This document shows positions 26,152 through 35,084 of a stretch of DNA of 64,000 bases, one piece after another; the stretch's first letter is position 1, and the number at the start of each line of letters is the position of its first letter. The stretch is from Hyphomicrobiales bacterium (GTDB lineage: Bacteria; Pseudomonadota; Alphaproteobacteria; Rhizobiales; HXMU1428-3): contig JAJFHX010000046.1 in NCBI GenBank assembly GCA_021775425.1, positions 38,628 to 102,627 of the forward strand. Direction: 5' to 3'. The notes under the pieces are model-generated. The model was given only the letters and a program-made list of their open reading frames with translations, searched no databases and was not told the DNA's origin. The translations under genes were made by a program, and so were the position numbers.

Positions 26152-27513
26152 ATGTCTGATCCAACCTGGATAACACTCATATCCATCGCCGTCACCTTTC
26201 TCTTTATGATGGGTGTCCCCGTATTTCTGGTGATCGGTTACTGGGTCATCGGCTGTAGTTTCGTCCTCGGCCTGACCTTAGACAATATCGGCGCAGCCCT
26301 TTCAAATGTTTTCACCGATGGTTTTGCTCTGCTGGCCATGCCGCTGTTTATTCTGACTGGTGACCTCATCAACAAATCCGGCATCGCCAAACGCTTGTCA
26401 GATTTTGCATATGCCTGTCTTGGCTGGTTACGCGGCGGCCTTGGCATGGCAAGCATCGGCGCTTGCGGCCTCTTTGCCGCCATATCCGGCTCAAATTCTG
26501 CAACAACAGCAACAATAGGTTCCATGCTCCACCCGGAAATGGTCAAGGGCGGGTATGATGAAAGGTTCTCCGCCGCAACAGCCGCCGCTGGCGGCACCGT
26601 CGGCATCATCATTCCCCCCTCGATCATCTTTATCGTGTACGGCTTCCTGATGAACCTCCCTATTTCAGATTTATTCGTCGCTGGCATTATTCCCGGCGTC
26701 ATGATGGTCGTGGCCATGCAAACGGTTTGCTACATCGTCTGTAAGGTCAATGGCTGGGGGCAGATCATAAAATTCCAGGTCGATCTGATCTTAAAAACCG
26801 CATTTGGTGCCTGGCTTGGCTTTTTCGCCATCGGTCTTGTGCTCTGGGGAATCTACACCGGCAAGTTTTCACCAACTGAAGCGGCTGGTGTAACCGTTGG
26901 CTTTTGTGTCATCGTCGGACTGCTGTGTCTGCCACTCAACAAAATGCTATCCAGATCCAACAGGGAAACCCCGATAGATGAAAAATCCTACAAGGAAATG
27001 CTGGTCGTCGAAGGGTTCAAAATAACCGAGCTCCCCTCAATCACTATGCGCTCAGCCCAGATCACCGGCATTCTCGCACCGTTAATCGCTGTCTCTGTTG
27101 TAATGCAGCAAATCCTCTCGCTCCTTGGCGCACAGGAAACAATCGGCACCTTTCTCACCGGAATGGGCGGTTATTATCCCGTCCTCTTTACAGCCATGGC
27201 CATTGTGTTCGTCGCTGGAATGATCCTTGAAAGCCTACCCGTCACTATCATCTTAACTCCCATTCTTGCCCCTATCGCGGCTTCCGTTGGCATCGACCCA
27301 ATCCATTTCTCGGTTGTTTTCCTTGTCGGCGCGTCAATCGGCTTTATCACCCCGCCCTATGGCTTAAATCTCTATGTGGCCAGTGGTGTAACCGGGGTCC
27401 CGTATTTCAGACTGTTGAAATACTCAACTTTATATTTGATTTCATTGCTGATTGTCTGGTTCATGGTAGCTCTAATACCTGAACTGACTTCAATCTTGCT
27501 ACCAAACCGATGA
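26152..27513 (+). CDS. TRAP transporter large permease subunit (DctM-type)
   Basis: Main sodium-coupled permease of the TRAP importer, 453 residues with about a dozen membrane segments. DctM features are FALLAMPLFILTGDLINKSG, the AISGSNSATTATIGSMLHPEM loop, GTVGIIIPPSIIFIVYG, and near the end FLVGASIGFITPPYGLNLYVASG. The start is ATG 26152 with AGGAGAACAGG upstream; the open frame extends eight codons further up. The IclR gene follows 19 bases after its stop, so regulator and transporter are probably one operon. The arrangement TRAP genes plus IclR beside a GMC dehydrogenase matches described isethionate (ise) clusters. Confidence 0.93.
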   Translation: MSDPTWITLISIAVTFLFMMGVPVFLVIGYWVIGCSFVLGLTLDNIGAALSNVFTDGFALLAMPLFILTGDLINKSGIAKRLSDFAYACLGWLRGGLGMASIGACGLFAAISGSNSATTATIGSMLHPEMVKGGYDERFSAATAAAGGTVGIIIPPSIIFIVYGFLMNLPISDLFVAGIIPGVMMVVAMQTVCYIVCKVNGWGQIIKFQVDLILKTAFGAWLGFFAIGLVLWGIYTGKFSPTEAAGVTVGFCVIVGLLCLPLNKMLSRSNRETPIDEKSYKEMLVVEGFKITELPSITMRSAQITGILAPLIAVSVVMQQILSLLGAQETIGTFLTGMGGYYPVLFTAMAIVFVAGMILESLPVTIILTPILAPIAASVGIDPIHFSVVFLVGASIGFITPPYGLNLYVASGVTGVPYFRLLKYSTLYLISLLIVWFMVALIPELTSILLPNR

Positions 27514-27532
27514 GAATGATATAGACTTAACA

Positions 27533-28285
27533 ATGGAAAAAGTTGCACCAAATTTACGACTTCTGCACGTCATTGAAGCCGTGGCCAAAGCCGGCGTGCC
27601 CGTCACACCAACAGATGTCAACACAGAGCTGGGCCTGCCCAAAGCAACAATCCATCGTCTGTTTTCAACATTGGAAGAAGCCGGCTACCTGCAAAAAGAA
27701 ATCGACGGGCGCTATTACTCAGCCGGGCGGCGCCTGCGAATGATGAGCACAAACATCCTCTCATCCCTTCGCATCAGAACTGCCAGAACCGCCGTCTTAA
27801 GCTCACTGGCTGAAAGCATCGGCGAAACCTGCAACATCAGCATACCCGACCGCGAAGAAATGGTTTATCTTGATCGCGTCGAAACCAAATGGCCATTGCG
27901 CATCCAGTTGCCCATTGGCACAAGGGTTCCCTTTTATTGCACAGCCAGTGGTAAAATGTACCTCTCAAGCCTGAGATTGTCACACCTCAAAGCCTACATC
28001 TCTTCCATTAAACTCGAAGCAAGAGCACCCGGCACAATCACGGATCCGGAAAGACTACTAGAGGAAATTCTGGAAACAAGAAAGCGCTCATTCTCACAGG
28101 ATAATGAAGAGTTTATGGAAGGCATGATCGCCATCGCAGTGCCAATATATGATGATCAGAAACGACTGGTTTCAACGCTGTCTTTCCATGCCCCAAATCA
28201 GCGCCTGTCATTAGAAAACGCAAAAACCCACGTCACTAAATTACAGGAAGCAAGCAATCAGCTCACCAACCTAATTCAGGAATAA
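27533..28285 (+). CDS. IclR family transcriptional regulator (IseR-like)
   Basis: DNA-binding regulator of 250 residues, normal IclR length. The N-terminal winged helix-turn-helix covers residues 5-65 (VNTELGLPKATIHRLFSTLEEAGYL), and the effector domain follows with ETCNISIPDREEMVYLDRVE, PIGTRVPFYCTASGKMYLS and the RKRSFSQDNEEFMEGMIAIAVPI segment that holds the ligand pocket. It is located at the end of the TRAP operon and 79 bases before the TauE-like exporter gene. Isethionate clusters carry an IclR-type regulator (IseR), so I infer isethionate-responsive control of the divergent iseJ-xsc and TRAP operons. Confidence 0.9.
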   Translation: MEKVAPNLRLLHVIEAVAKAGVPVTPTDVNTELGLPKATIHRLFSTLEEAGYLQKEIDGRYYSAGRRLRMMSTNILSSLRIRTARTAVLSSLAESIGETCNISIPDREEMVYLDRVETKWPLRIQLPIGTRVPFYCTASGKMYLSSLRLSHLKAYISSIKLEARAPGTITDPERLLEEILETRKRSFSQDNEEFMEGMIAIAVPIYDDQKRLVSTLSFHAPNQRLSLENAKTHVTKLQEASNQLTNLIQE

Positions 28286-28364
28286 GAACAACATTGTTCC
28301 ATATCCATGAATATAACCGACCTGCGTCCAGATTACCCGGTAAGCAAGAAGCAAGAGAAGAAGA

Positions 28365-29084
28365 ATGAGTACTGAGCTATTAATTGCAATGGCAGTCATC
28401 AGCCTCGCCGGTTTGATGAGAGGCTTCACCGGTGCCGGTTCAAGCATGTTAATGGCTTGTTTTTTCGTGCATATTTTTGGCCCGGTTGAAACGGTCGGCA
28501 TCATCGTCCTGATGGAACTTGCCATTTCAGCTCAAATCATGCCCTCCGTCTGGGATAAAATTGAATGGCCCGTGGTCGCGCCCATGGGCGCCGTAGCCAC
28601 CTTGCTGATGCCGATCGGCAGTTGGATTTTGGTTTCAGCCAACCCGGCCATTCTTGCCCAGGCAACAGGATTTTTGGTGCTGATCTTCGCGTTTATTTTA
28701 ATGATGGGTTACCAGTATCAGGGACCAAAACCCTTGGGCGTTTCATTAGGCGTTGGTGCGTTTTCAGGGTTTTTAATGGCCGTTACCAGCTTTGGCGGCC
28801 CACCCGTGATTATCTATTTCCTCTCCAGCACCGATACATCAGCCACCAACCGCGCCAATATCATCGGCTATCTCACCCTCACGCTGATTTCTATTGTCAC
28901 CATCATGCTGGTCTCTGGTAACATTCAATGGGAAACGGCCAAAACAGCCGCCATCCTCCTCCCCGTATATATCGTCACCACATGGATCGGAAGCCGCCTG
29001 TTTCAAAAATCTAACGAACAGCTCTATCGCCGTATCACCATCGCCATCCTGTTTTGCGCCGGGCTTTACGGTGTGTTGCAATAG
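28365..29084 (+). CDS. TauE/SafE (TSUP) family exporter, probable sulfite exporter
   Basis: Membrane protein of 239 residues with about eight hydrophobic segments. It shows the TSUP repeat pattern: SLAGLMRGFTGAGSSMLMACFF at the start and GAFSGFLMAVTSFGGPPVIIYFL in the second half. TauE-type members export sulfite or sulfoacetate in taurine and sulfonate degraders. It is the last plus-strand gene of the island and converges with the ABC-F gene 27 bases away. With SoeABC it would give the cell two ways to remove sulfite. Substrate is inferred from family and context. Confidence 0.87.
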   Translation: MSTELLIAMAVISLAGLMRGFTGAGSSMLMACFFVHIFGPVETVGIIVLMELAISAQIMPSVWDKIEWPVVAPMGAVATLLMPIGSWILVSANPAILAQATGFLVLIFAFILMMGYQYQGPKPLGVSLGVGAFSGFLMAVTSFGGPPVIIYFLSSTDTSATNRANIIGYLTLTLISIVTIMLVSGNIQWETAKTAAILLPVYIVTTWIGSRLFQKSNEQLYRRITIAILFCAGLYGVLQ

Positions 29085-29111
29085 ATCATAAAGCAAGAGA
29101 ACAACACAAGC

Positions 29112-30962
29112 TTACCCCTCAAGCTCCTCTCGCAGCATTTCAAGCTCAAGCCACTTTTCCTGGGCATCTTCATATTCACTGGTTAGTTCTCCAAGCTCTT
29201 TAGAAAGCCTATTGAACTCATCCGGGTCTTTAGTAAACAGCGCCGGGTCAGAAAGCGAATTATTCAGATCTTCCATCAAACCCTCAAGTTCTGCAATCCG
29301 CTTTGGCAAGGTCTCTAAGGCATATTTGTCTTTATAAGATAATTTTTGAGACTTGCCTTTTTCAGACTGCCCGTTTTGCTGCTGCCCGGCACGGTCCTCT
29401 TTCTGGCTGATTGCCTTCTTATCACCAGAAGTTTTAGCCTCAACCTGCCGCGCTTTAAGCGCACTTTTGCGCTGTGATATCATCGCGCTATAACCACCCG
29501 CATATTCAATCCACTGGCCCTCACCTTCAAACACCAGCACACGATCCGCAATCCGGTCAATAAAATCCCGATCATGGCTGACAAGCAGAACCGTACCCTC
29601 ATAATCGGCAATCATTTCTTCAAGCAGATCAAGCGTTTCAAGGTCAAGGTCATTTGTCGGCTCATCCAGAACCATCAGGTTGGAAGAAAGACTGAGCGCC
29701 CGCGCCAGCATCACCCGCGCTCTCTCCCCGCCAGAAAGCACATCAAGCGGTGAGCGTGCCTGCTCCGGCGCAAACAGAAAATCTTTCATATAGCCAATGA
29801 CATGTTTTGGTTTGCCGCCAACCTCAACCATGTCTCCGCCGCCATTGGTCAGGGCATCAGCCAGTGTCCAGTTAGGATTAAGACTCTCTCGCGTCTGGTC
29901 AAGCGTAACCATGTCTATATTGGTGCCGAGTTTAATGTCACCACTGTCAGGCTCAAGCAACCCGGTCATCATATTGATAATGGTAGATTTCCCCGCACCG
30001 TTCGGGCCAACAATGCCAAGCCTGTCACCCCGTACCAGTCGAATGCTAAGATCATCAACAATCCGGCGCTCACCAAATACTTTGCTGATGCCTTTGGCCT
30101 CAACAACAATCTTGCCAGATTGCCGCCCTTCACTGCTCTCCATTTTAACGGAACCCTGCGGCCCCCGGTGTTCACGACGCTGGCGGCGCAAATCATGTAG
30201 CGCCCCCAGTCGTTTCTGGTTGCGTTTTCGCCGCGCCGTCACGCCATATGTCAGCCAGTGTTCTTCGGCTACTATTTTTCTGTCAAGCTTATGGGCTTCA
30301 ATCTGTTCTTGCTCAAAAACATCATCCCGCCACGCTTCAAATTTTCCAAACCCTTCATTCATCAACCGCGATGTCCCGCGATCAATCCATAAAACGGATT
30401 TAGAAACCATTTCTAAAAATCGCCTGTCATGGCTGATCACCACAATCGCTGATTTCATCTGCCTGAGCTCAGTCTCCAGCCATTCAATAGCCGGCAAATC
30501 AAGGTGGTTGGTCGGTTCATCAAGCAACAGAATATCCGGCTCCGGCGCAAGCGCCCGGGCCAGAGCCGCCCGCCTTTGCTCCCCGCCTGAAAGATTGTCC
30601 GTTGGCTCATTGCCTGTCATCTGCAATTGCTCGAGAAAATATTGCGCCCGGTGCCCTTCTTCCCGCCCGTCTTCAACTTGTAGCAACGCGCTTTTCGCAT
30701 AATCACCCGTGGTCGCAAACTGGCTGAGGTCTGGTTCCTGTTCCAGATATTGCATGGTGGTATGGGGTTGCACAAACCGCTCCCCCTGATCAGCCTCAAT
30801 CAACCCAGCTGCAATTTTCAGCAATGTTGATTTACCGCACCCATTCCGGCCAACAAGACAAATCCTGTCATCGTCAAAAATAGACATCTCAGCACCAGTA
30901 AGTAGCGGTGACCCACCAAATGAAAGGTGAATATCCTGCAATGTCAAACGTGGCGGTGCCAT
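29112..30962 (-). CDS. uup: ABC-F family ATPase, Uup-like
   Basis: Soluble tandem-ATPase protein of 616 residues without membrane segments; ABC-F members act on ribosomes, and Uup also affects transposon excision in E. coli. Two ABC domains are seen: Walker A GRNGCGKST near 40 and GPNGAGKST near 320, with signatures LSGGEQRRAALARAL and LSGGERARVMLARAL and Walker B LLLDEPTNHLDLPA and MVLDEPTNDLDLE. The linker between domains is basic, and the C-terminus is a charged coiled coil (about 520-616) ending in repeated Glu/Leu heptads, typical for Uup. It is followed downstream by the island end and preceded by a DUF2269 gene 24 bases away, probably the same operon. Confidence 0.93.
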   Translation of the reverse strand: MAPPRLTLQDIHLSFGGSPLLTGAEMSIFDDDRICLVGRNGCGKSTLLKIAAGLIEADQGERFVQPHTTMQYLEQEPDLSQFATTGDYAKSALLQVEDGREEGHRAQYFLEQLQMTGNEPTDNLSGGEQRRAALARALAPEPDILLLDEPTNHLDLPAIEWLETELRQMKSAIVVISHDRRFLEMVSKSVLWIDRGTSRLMNEGFGKFEAWRDDVFEQEQIEAHKLDRKIVAEEHWLTYGVTARRKRNQKRLGALHDLRRQRREHRGPQGSVKMESSEGRQSGKIVVEAKGISKVFGERRIVDDLSIRLVRGDRLGIVGPNGAGKSTIINMMTGLLEPDSGDIKLGTNIDMVTLDQTRESLNPNWTLADALTNGGGDMVEVGGKPKHVIGYMKDFLFAPEQARSPLDVLSGGERARVMLARALSLSSNLMVLDEPTNDLDLETLDLLEEMIADYEGTVLLVSHDRDFIDRIADRVLVFEGEGQWIEYAGGYSAMISQRKSALKARQVEAKTSGDKKAISQKEDRAGQQQNGQSEKGKSQKLSYKDKYALETLPKRIAELEGLMEDLNNSLSDPALFTKDPDEFNRLSKELGELTSEYEDAQEKWLELEMLREELEG

Positions 30963-30986
30963 AAACTTTCCTTTAAATACAGTTCT

Positions 30987-31460
30987 TTAAAATATTACTG
31001 AGGGCTTTTCTATCATCAGATAAAATATAGCCATAATAGAAATAAACGCTGGCCAGCCCAGCAAAAACCATCGCCGATAGAGCTGATAGAATCTCGCTGG
31101 CAAAGGCTCACCCTGTGCCAATGCCAGATCAGCCAGTTTGCTCATTTCAATCTGCATGAAAACCACCGGCACCCAGCAAAGCCCGATAATAAAATACAGC
31201 ACAAGGCTGAAAATGACCCAGTGCTCCATGAGGCTATATCCGACATTCAAAAGAAGCAGCATCCCCGTGATCGGTTGAATGATCGCCGCCGTTAACGTGA
31301 AAGCATAATCCGCCACCACAACAATTCTGGCTACCGGGGCGATTGTAGCAACTGAACTGGTGCGAACCGCAAAGAACATAAAAAAGGCTATGCCAAGCCC
31401 CGTGCCAAACAACACCGACGCGCCAAGAATATGCAGATATTTTAATATCAGATAACTCAT
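30987..31460 (-). CDS. DUF2269 family integral membrane protein
   Basis: Membrane protein of 157 residues with four hydrophobic segments (about 5-30, 50-70, 82-105 and 130-152). The start YLILKYLHILGASVLFGTGLGIAFFM with its His and Gly residues fits the DUF2269 family, whose function is unknown. Its start overlaps the end of the SDR-DoxX gene by 4 bases, so the two are translationally coupled and may act together in the membrane. Confidence 0.78.
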   Translation of the reverse strand: MSYLILKYLHILGASVLFGTGLGIAFFMFFAVRTSSVATIAPVARIVVVADYAFTLTAAIIQPITGMLLLLNVGYSLMEHWVIFSLVLYFIIGLCWVPVVFMQIEMSKLADLALAQGEPLPARFYQLYRRWFLLGWPAFISIMAIFYLMIEKPSVIF

Positions 31461-32836
31461 CGCTTTTCATAAAGTCCTATCAGCAACAAAATCAACAATA
31501 TCGGCACTAGCATAGAAATACCCCACCCAAGAAATGTTTCAACAGAGCCAATATAAGAAATGTTAAAAATCCCTACAATCAGTAGCGTCATTATTTTCAA
31601 CGAACCGGCAAACCGCATCCATGGCCGGGATAAAAACAACACCCCGCAGAGCATAGAAAGCAATGCAAAAACAACAGTGACATAACTATGCAGTGGCGCC
31701 GTGAAAGCTGCCATCAACCCATCCGAAAAAGCCTTCGTCTGATCAAACAACAAATCAAACGAGCCAACAGATTGCCCCCCCTCAAACCCTTCAAAAATCC
31801 ACCAGAACCCAAGCACCACTCTAACCAACGGCAATAAAAAATAAATCCGTGCAAATTGCCGCTCAACCACCGTCGAAATCTGCGCCCTTAAAAACGTGTC
31901 AATGGTCGTCAGTTCTTTACCCAATAAAGCTTCAAAGTGTTTTGAGTCATGCGGTTCAAACTTGTCCATCTCATATAGCGAAGTTGAGCGCAGCGCACTG
32001 CGATTGCCAAACAGAGCCGCCAGATCTCCCAGCCACAATATCGGCCGCAGAATAAAACGCGGCATCAAAACGGTCCTGGCCTCATCAAATCCAAGCCAGC
32101 GACGATAATGCCGCACAATCTCAGCAAGCGGCACCACCTCCGGGCCAACGGCATAAAGTGTCTGTCCCGCATATTCAGTCTCATCTTCCACCAGCCTGAC
32201 AATCCCGGAAGACAGATCTTCCAGCGTGATGGGTTGGAAAGACTGTGTCCCAGGCGCTGGAACGGGCATCACAAACGGCAATCCGGCAAGCCCCTGCATC
32301 AGCGCGCCACCCCCCATCGAACCATTCCCAAGCACCAGGTCAGGGCGCACAATGGTCCAGTTGAGTTTCGTCTCAGCAAGATAAACCTCACCTGTTAGTT
32401 TGCTGGCCTCATATTCAGTCAAATGGTTTGAAGGCTGCTCAATAATCACACTTTCTTGCTCACTGTTGCCAGAAGCCTCAGCCTTCCCAACCGTGGTTGC
32501 AGAAATATGAACAAGGCGCTTAACACCGGCAAAGTCCGCCCCAAGAAACAACGCCCGCGCCCCTTCACCATGCACCATCTCAGCTTCGTCTTTTAAATCA
32601 GATTGCAAAATACCAACCGCATTCACAACAGCATCAAAACCTTCAAGCCGTTCTGCCCATAGGTCTGGGTTAAGATCATGATTAAAATCGCAATAAATCC
32701 AGTTTATGTCGGGAATCAAACGGCGGCCAAGCTCAACATCTCTGCCAGCGCAGGTAACCTCATGGCCCGCCTCAATTAACGCACGTACCACCCCCCGGCC
32801 AATAAACCCATAGCCTCCGGCAACCAGACATTTCAT
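31457..32836 (-). CDS. NAD(P)-binding SDR-like protein fused to a DoxX-like membrane domain
   Basis: Protein of about 459 residues. Residues 1-290 form an atypical SDR/NmrA-like domain related to the complex I NDUFA9 group: glycine-rich VAGGYGFIGRGVVRAL at the start, DAVNAVGILQ, and YEASKLTGEVYL around the YxxxK position. From about residue 315 come four hydrophobic segments (IYFLLPLVRVVLGFWWIFEGF onward) of the DoxX-like type. ATG 32836 is preferred to the TTG two codons upstream. Such SDR-DoxX fusions are seen with DUF2269 genes, as here. The function is unknown; a membrane-linked redox or lipid role is only a guess. Confidence 0.8.
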   Translation of the reverse strand: MKCLVAGGYGFIGRGVVRALIEAGHEVTCAGRDVELGRRLIPDINWIYCDFNHDLNPDLWAERLEGFDAVVNAVGILQSDLKDEAEMVHGEGARALFLGADFAGVKRLVHISATTVGKAEASGNSEQESVIIEQPSNHLTEYEASKLTGEVYLAETKLNWTIVRPDLVLGNGSMGGGALMQGLAGLPFVMPVPAPGTQSFQPITLEDLSSGIVRLVEDETEYAGQTLYAVGPEVVPLAEIVRHYRRWLGFDEARTVLMPRFILRPILWLGDLAALFGNRSALRSTSLYEMDKFEPHDSKHFEALLGKELTTIDTFLRAQISTVVERQFARIYFLLPLVRVVLGFWWIFEGFEGGQSVGSFDLLFDQTKAFSDGLMAAFTAPLHSYVTVVFALLSMLCGVLFLSRPWMRFAGSLKIMTLLIVGIFNISYIGSVETFLGWGISMLVPILLILLLIGLYEKR

Positions 32837-33009
32837 CCCCAAAACCTCACATCACTAAATCCTGAAACAGCCATATCACAACGCGCAAACGATCAACAGA
32901 TAACAAAACAGCGCCCAGATAAATATGAGCGCTGTTAAAACTGAGTACCAAACTCTGTTATCAGAAAACCACTTCTATTCTAAAGTTGTGAAGCGGCCAG
33001 TTAGAAATG

Positions 33010-33528
33010 CTAAAACGGAATTTCATCATCCAGTTCTTTTTCAAAATTATTGGGTTTGCCACCCTGGTTTGAGCTGTCATCAGGCACCTGCCCCCAGCTT
33101 GGTTCCCCAAACCCGGCATTCTGGTCATTATTCCCGGCCATCTGATTGCCTTGATAATTGCTTTGCCCACCAGAAGAGCGACCGTCAAGCATTGTCAGAT
33201 TGCCATTAAAACCCTGCAATACAATCTCAGTGGTATATTTATCCTGGCCATTATTGTCCTGCCATTTGCGCGTTTGCAAACTGCCTTCAATATAAACCTT
33301 GGCCCCTTTTTTAAGGTATTGCTCAGCAACACGGCACAAGCCTTCATTAAAAATGACAACCCGGTGCCATTCTGTTTTTTCACGCTTCTCTCCGGAATTT
33401 TTATCTTTCCAGCTGTCAGTGGTCGCAACACTCAAATTTACCACAGGTCGGTTATCCTGCATGCGCCGCACTTCAGGGTCAGCACCAAGGTTGCCAACCA
33501 AAATGACTTTATTAATTGAACCAGCCAT
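33010..33528 (-). CDS. ssb: Single-stranded DNA-binding protein
   Basis: Essential replication and repair protein, about 172 residues. The OB fold covers residues 1-112 ([71 protein letters not shown]), followed by a flexible Gly/Asn/Gln-rich linker and the conserved acidic tip DDEIPF that binds partner proteins. ATG 33528 has AAGGAG 8-10 bases upstream, better than the TTG at 33534. In many alphaproteobacteria ssb is divergent from uvrA across a short shared region; here 4 kb with two other genes separates them. Confidence 0.97.
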   Translation of the reverse strand: MAGSINKVILVGNLGADPEVRRMQDNRPVVNLSVATTDSWKDKNSGEKREKTEWHRVVIFNEGLCRVAEQYLKKGAKVYIEGSLQTRKWQDNNGQDKYTTEIVLQGFNGNLTMLDGRSSGGQSNYQGNQMAGNNDQNAGFGEPSWGQVPDDSSNQGGKPNNFEKELDDEIPF

Positions 33529-34316
33529 AGCCAACTCTCCTTCAAAAACTTCAGTTAAATCTTAAAACGCAATTAAGTCGCTCACATATGCATCCGGTTT
33601 TGCCGCTCAATAGCCTTGTCGCCAGACTAAGAATCTAAACTCAACAGACCCAGTCACCGCACCCCGGCACATTAAACCAATTTTAACGTCAGCGGCGGGC
33701 GAGATAGGCCTTCTCCACAATCTAAATTCAGCCACAGCCTCCAAAAATGGAAAATATGGTAAAGCAATAATGAACAAATCCGCGTCATGGCAAATATCTA
33801 AAAATGCCAGTTTTATCGAATCAACAGCCTACGTTCCAACTTTGTTCTCATCGTGTTCTGAAAATTACAATGTTTTAATGCCAAAACATAAAAATTGCAT
33901 GGTACAATTAACCCACTTTTGATAGGTAAGCCTGACAATCAAGTGAACAGGCTTTACCCAAACATTAGTTTTTGTCTGTTAGGTTGAAATAAGAGACGCG
34001 ACAATTTAACCCGTTGGATATGCACCAGTTAGATGCATATTCCACCAAATAGACACAAATCAGAACTACCCACATGGAATGTCACATATTTGTAATAGAA
34101 TGAATGAACAAAGCTGACAATCAGAACGACTAATAAATGTCAGAAAATCGGTGGCATGACATTTGCTACATATTCTTAAAGAACTTAATTCAGGTCAGCA
34201 GATACCCTGACCAGTTAAGCATATTGGAAAAAACAGCTATATATCAAAGCTATAGAATGACCAGATAGATCTAAGAAGAACAAAAACAAATTCAAACAGA
34301 AAAAAGTAACAGTACA
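33529..34316. other. Long intergenic region between ssb and the MAPEG gene
   Basis: These 788 AT-rich bases contain no convincing gene on either strand. The one clear signal is a LexA-type box at 33844-33858. The stretch looks like an old ssb-uvrA shared promoter region that has been split and expanded by insertion of the two genes to the right. Confidence 0.45.
33844..33858. promoter_or_regulatory. Candidate SOS (LexA) box, GTTC-N7-GTTC
   Basis: GTTCTCATCGTGTTC is an exact match to the alphaproteobacterial LexA direct-repeat consensus GTTC-N7-GTTC. It lies about 315 bases upstream of ssb and about 460 upstream of the MAPEG gene. I saw no such box in the 359 bases before uvrA. Confidence 0.5.
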
Positions 34317-34922
34317 ATGAAACCACAATATTCACTCAACCAGTCTATGGAAGCCCGCCTTGAAAGGTTCGCCCGCAATGGTCGCCCTCTCCACCGGGAT
34401 CAAAAACGGTTCCTGCAAATCGCCGGCGTCACAGGCCTTTTTTGTGCCGTATGGTTTTTGATCGGCAAACACACGCTCCATTACACACCTGAACATTGGG
34501 CCACATATACTGAACGTCTGGCATTTTTAATGCGTGTCATGGTTTTTGTCTCACTTCCGCTTCTGATGGGCATCACCTCAATCGCATTTCAGCGCCTTGA
34601 CCCGCGTAACGTCATTGGCCAGAAATTGAGAACAGACACCCCGGCAGACATCAACAAAAGATTTGTCGCCAACACGATCGAACAGTTACTGCTGTTTTTC
34701 TTTGTCCACGCCGCGATGATTTACTACGCCCCGGTCGATGAAGCCATCAGCACAATTTTGCTGGCCAGCCTGTTTGTTGTGGGCCGTATCATTTTCTGGA
34801 TTGGTTATCACAAAGATAAATTCACCCGCGCCCTTGGTTTCGGTATCACCTTCTATCCAATTTTCGGCGCTTACTTATGGGTCACAGTACGGATATTATT
34901 TGATTATCACATCCCGCTTTAA
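34317..34922 (+). CDS. MAPEG family membrane protein
   Basis: Membrane protein of 201 residues with hydrophobic segments near 33-53, 70-95, 120-145, 150-170 and 175-195. The MAPEG-like core is NKRFVANTIEQLLLFFFVHA followed by GRIIFWIGYHKDKFTRALGFGITFYP, which carries the Asn-x-x-Glu and Arg-Gly pattern of the membrane-associated eicosanoid/glutathione enzyme group. Bacterial members have no settled function. It is followed by a strong terminator and stands as a single gene inserted between ssb and uvrA. Confidence 0.75.
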   Translation: MKPQYSLNQSMEARLERFARNGRPLHRDQKRFLQIAGVTGLFCAVWFLIGKHTLHYTPEHWATYTERLAFLMRVMVFVSLPLLMGITSIAFQRLDPRNVIGQKLRTDTPADINKRFVANTIEQLLLFFFVHAAMIYYAPVDEAISTILLASLFVVGRIIFWIGYHKDKFTRALGFGITFYPIFGAYLWVTVRILFDYHIPL

Positions 34923-34981
34923 GGATGATTAGTCAATCTCTGATCAGATATTAAAATTGATTTCAGAACCAAAACAAAAAC

Positions 34982-35016
34982 AAAAAGGTGCCCCAAATTT
35001 GGAGGCACCTTTTTTA
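34982..35016 (+). terminator. Intrinsic terminator after the MAPEG gene
   Basis: AAAAAGGTGCC (34982-34992) pairs with GGCACCTTTTT (35004-35014), enclosing the palindrome CCAAATTTGG. The stem runs into a T-tract on the plus strand. With A-rich bases on the other side it may also serve the convergent pentapeptide-repeat gene. Confidence 0.88.
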
Positions 35017-35084
35017 TTGTTTAATTAAGCTTATCAGTCAAACAATCTGAACAGAAAATGCGAAAATAAGACTATGCCCGAAGT

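Noticed and set aside
29797..30702. 301-residue plus-strand frame
   Set aside because: It lies wholly antisense to the ABC-F gene, whose two ATPase domains are intact, and has a Ser/Pro/Arg-rich shadow composition.
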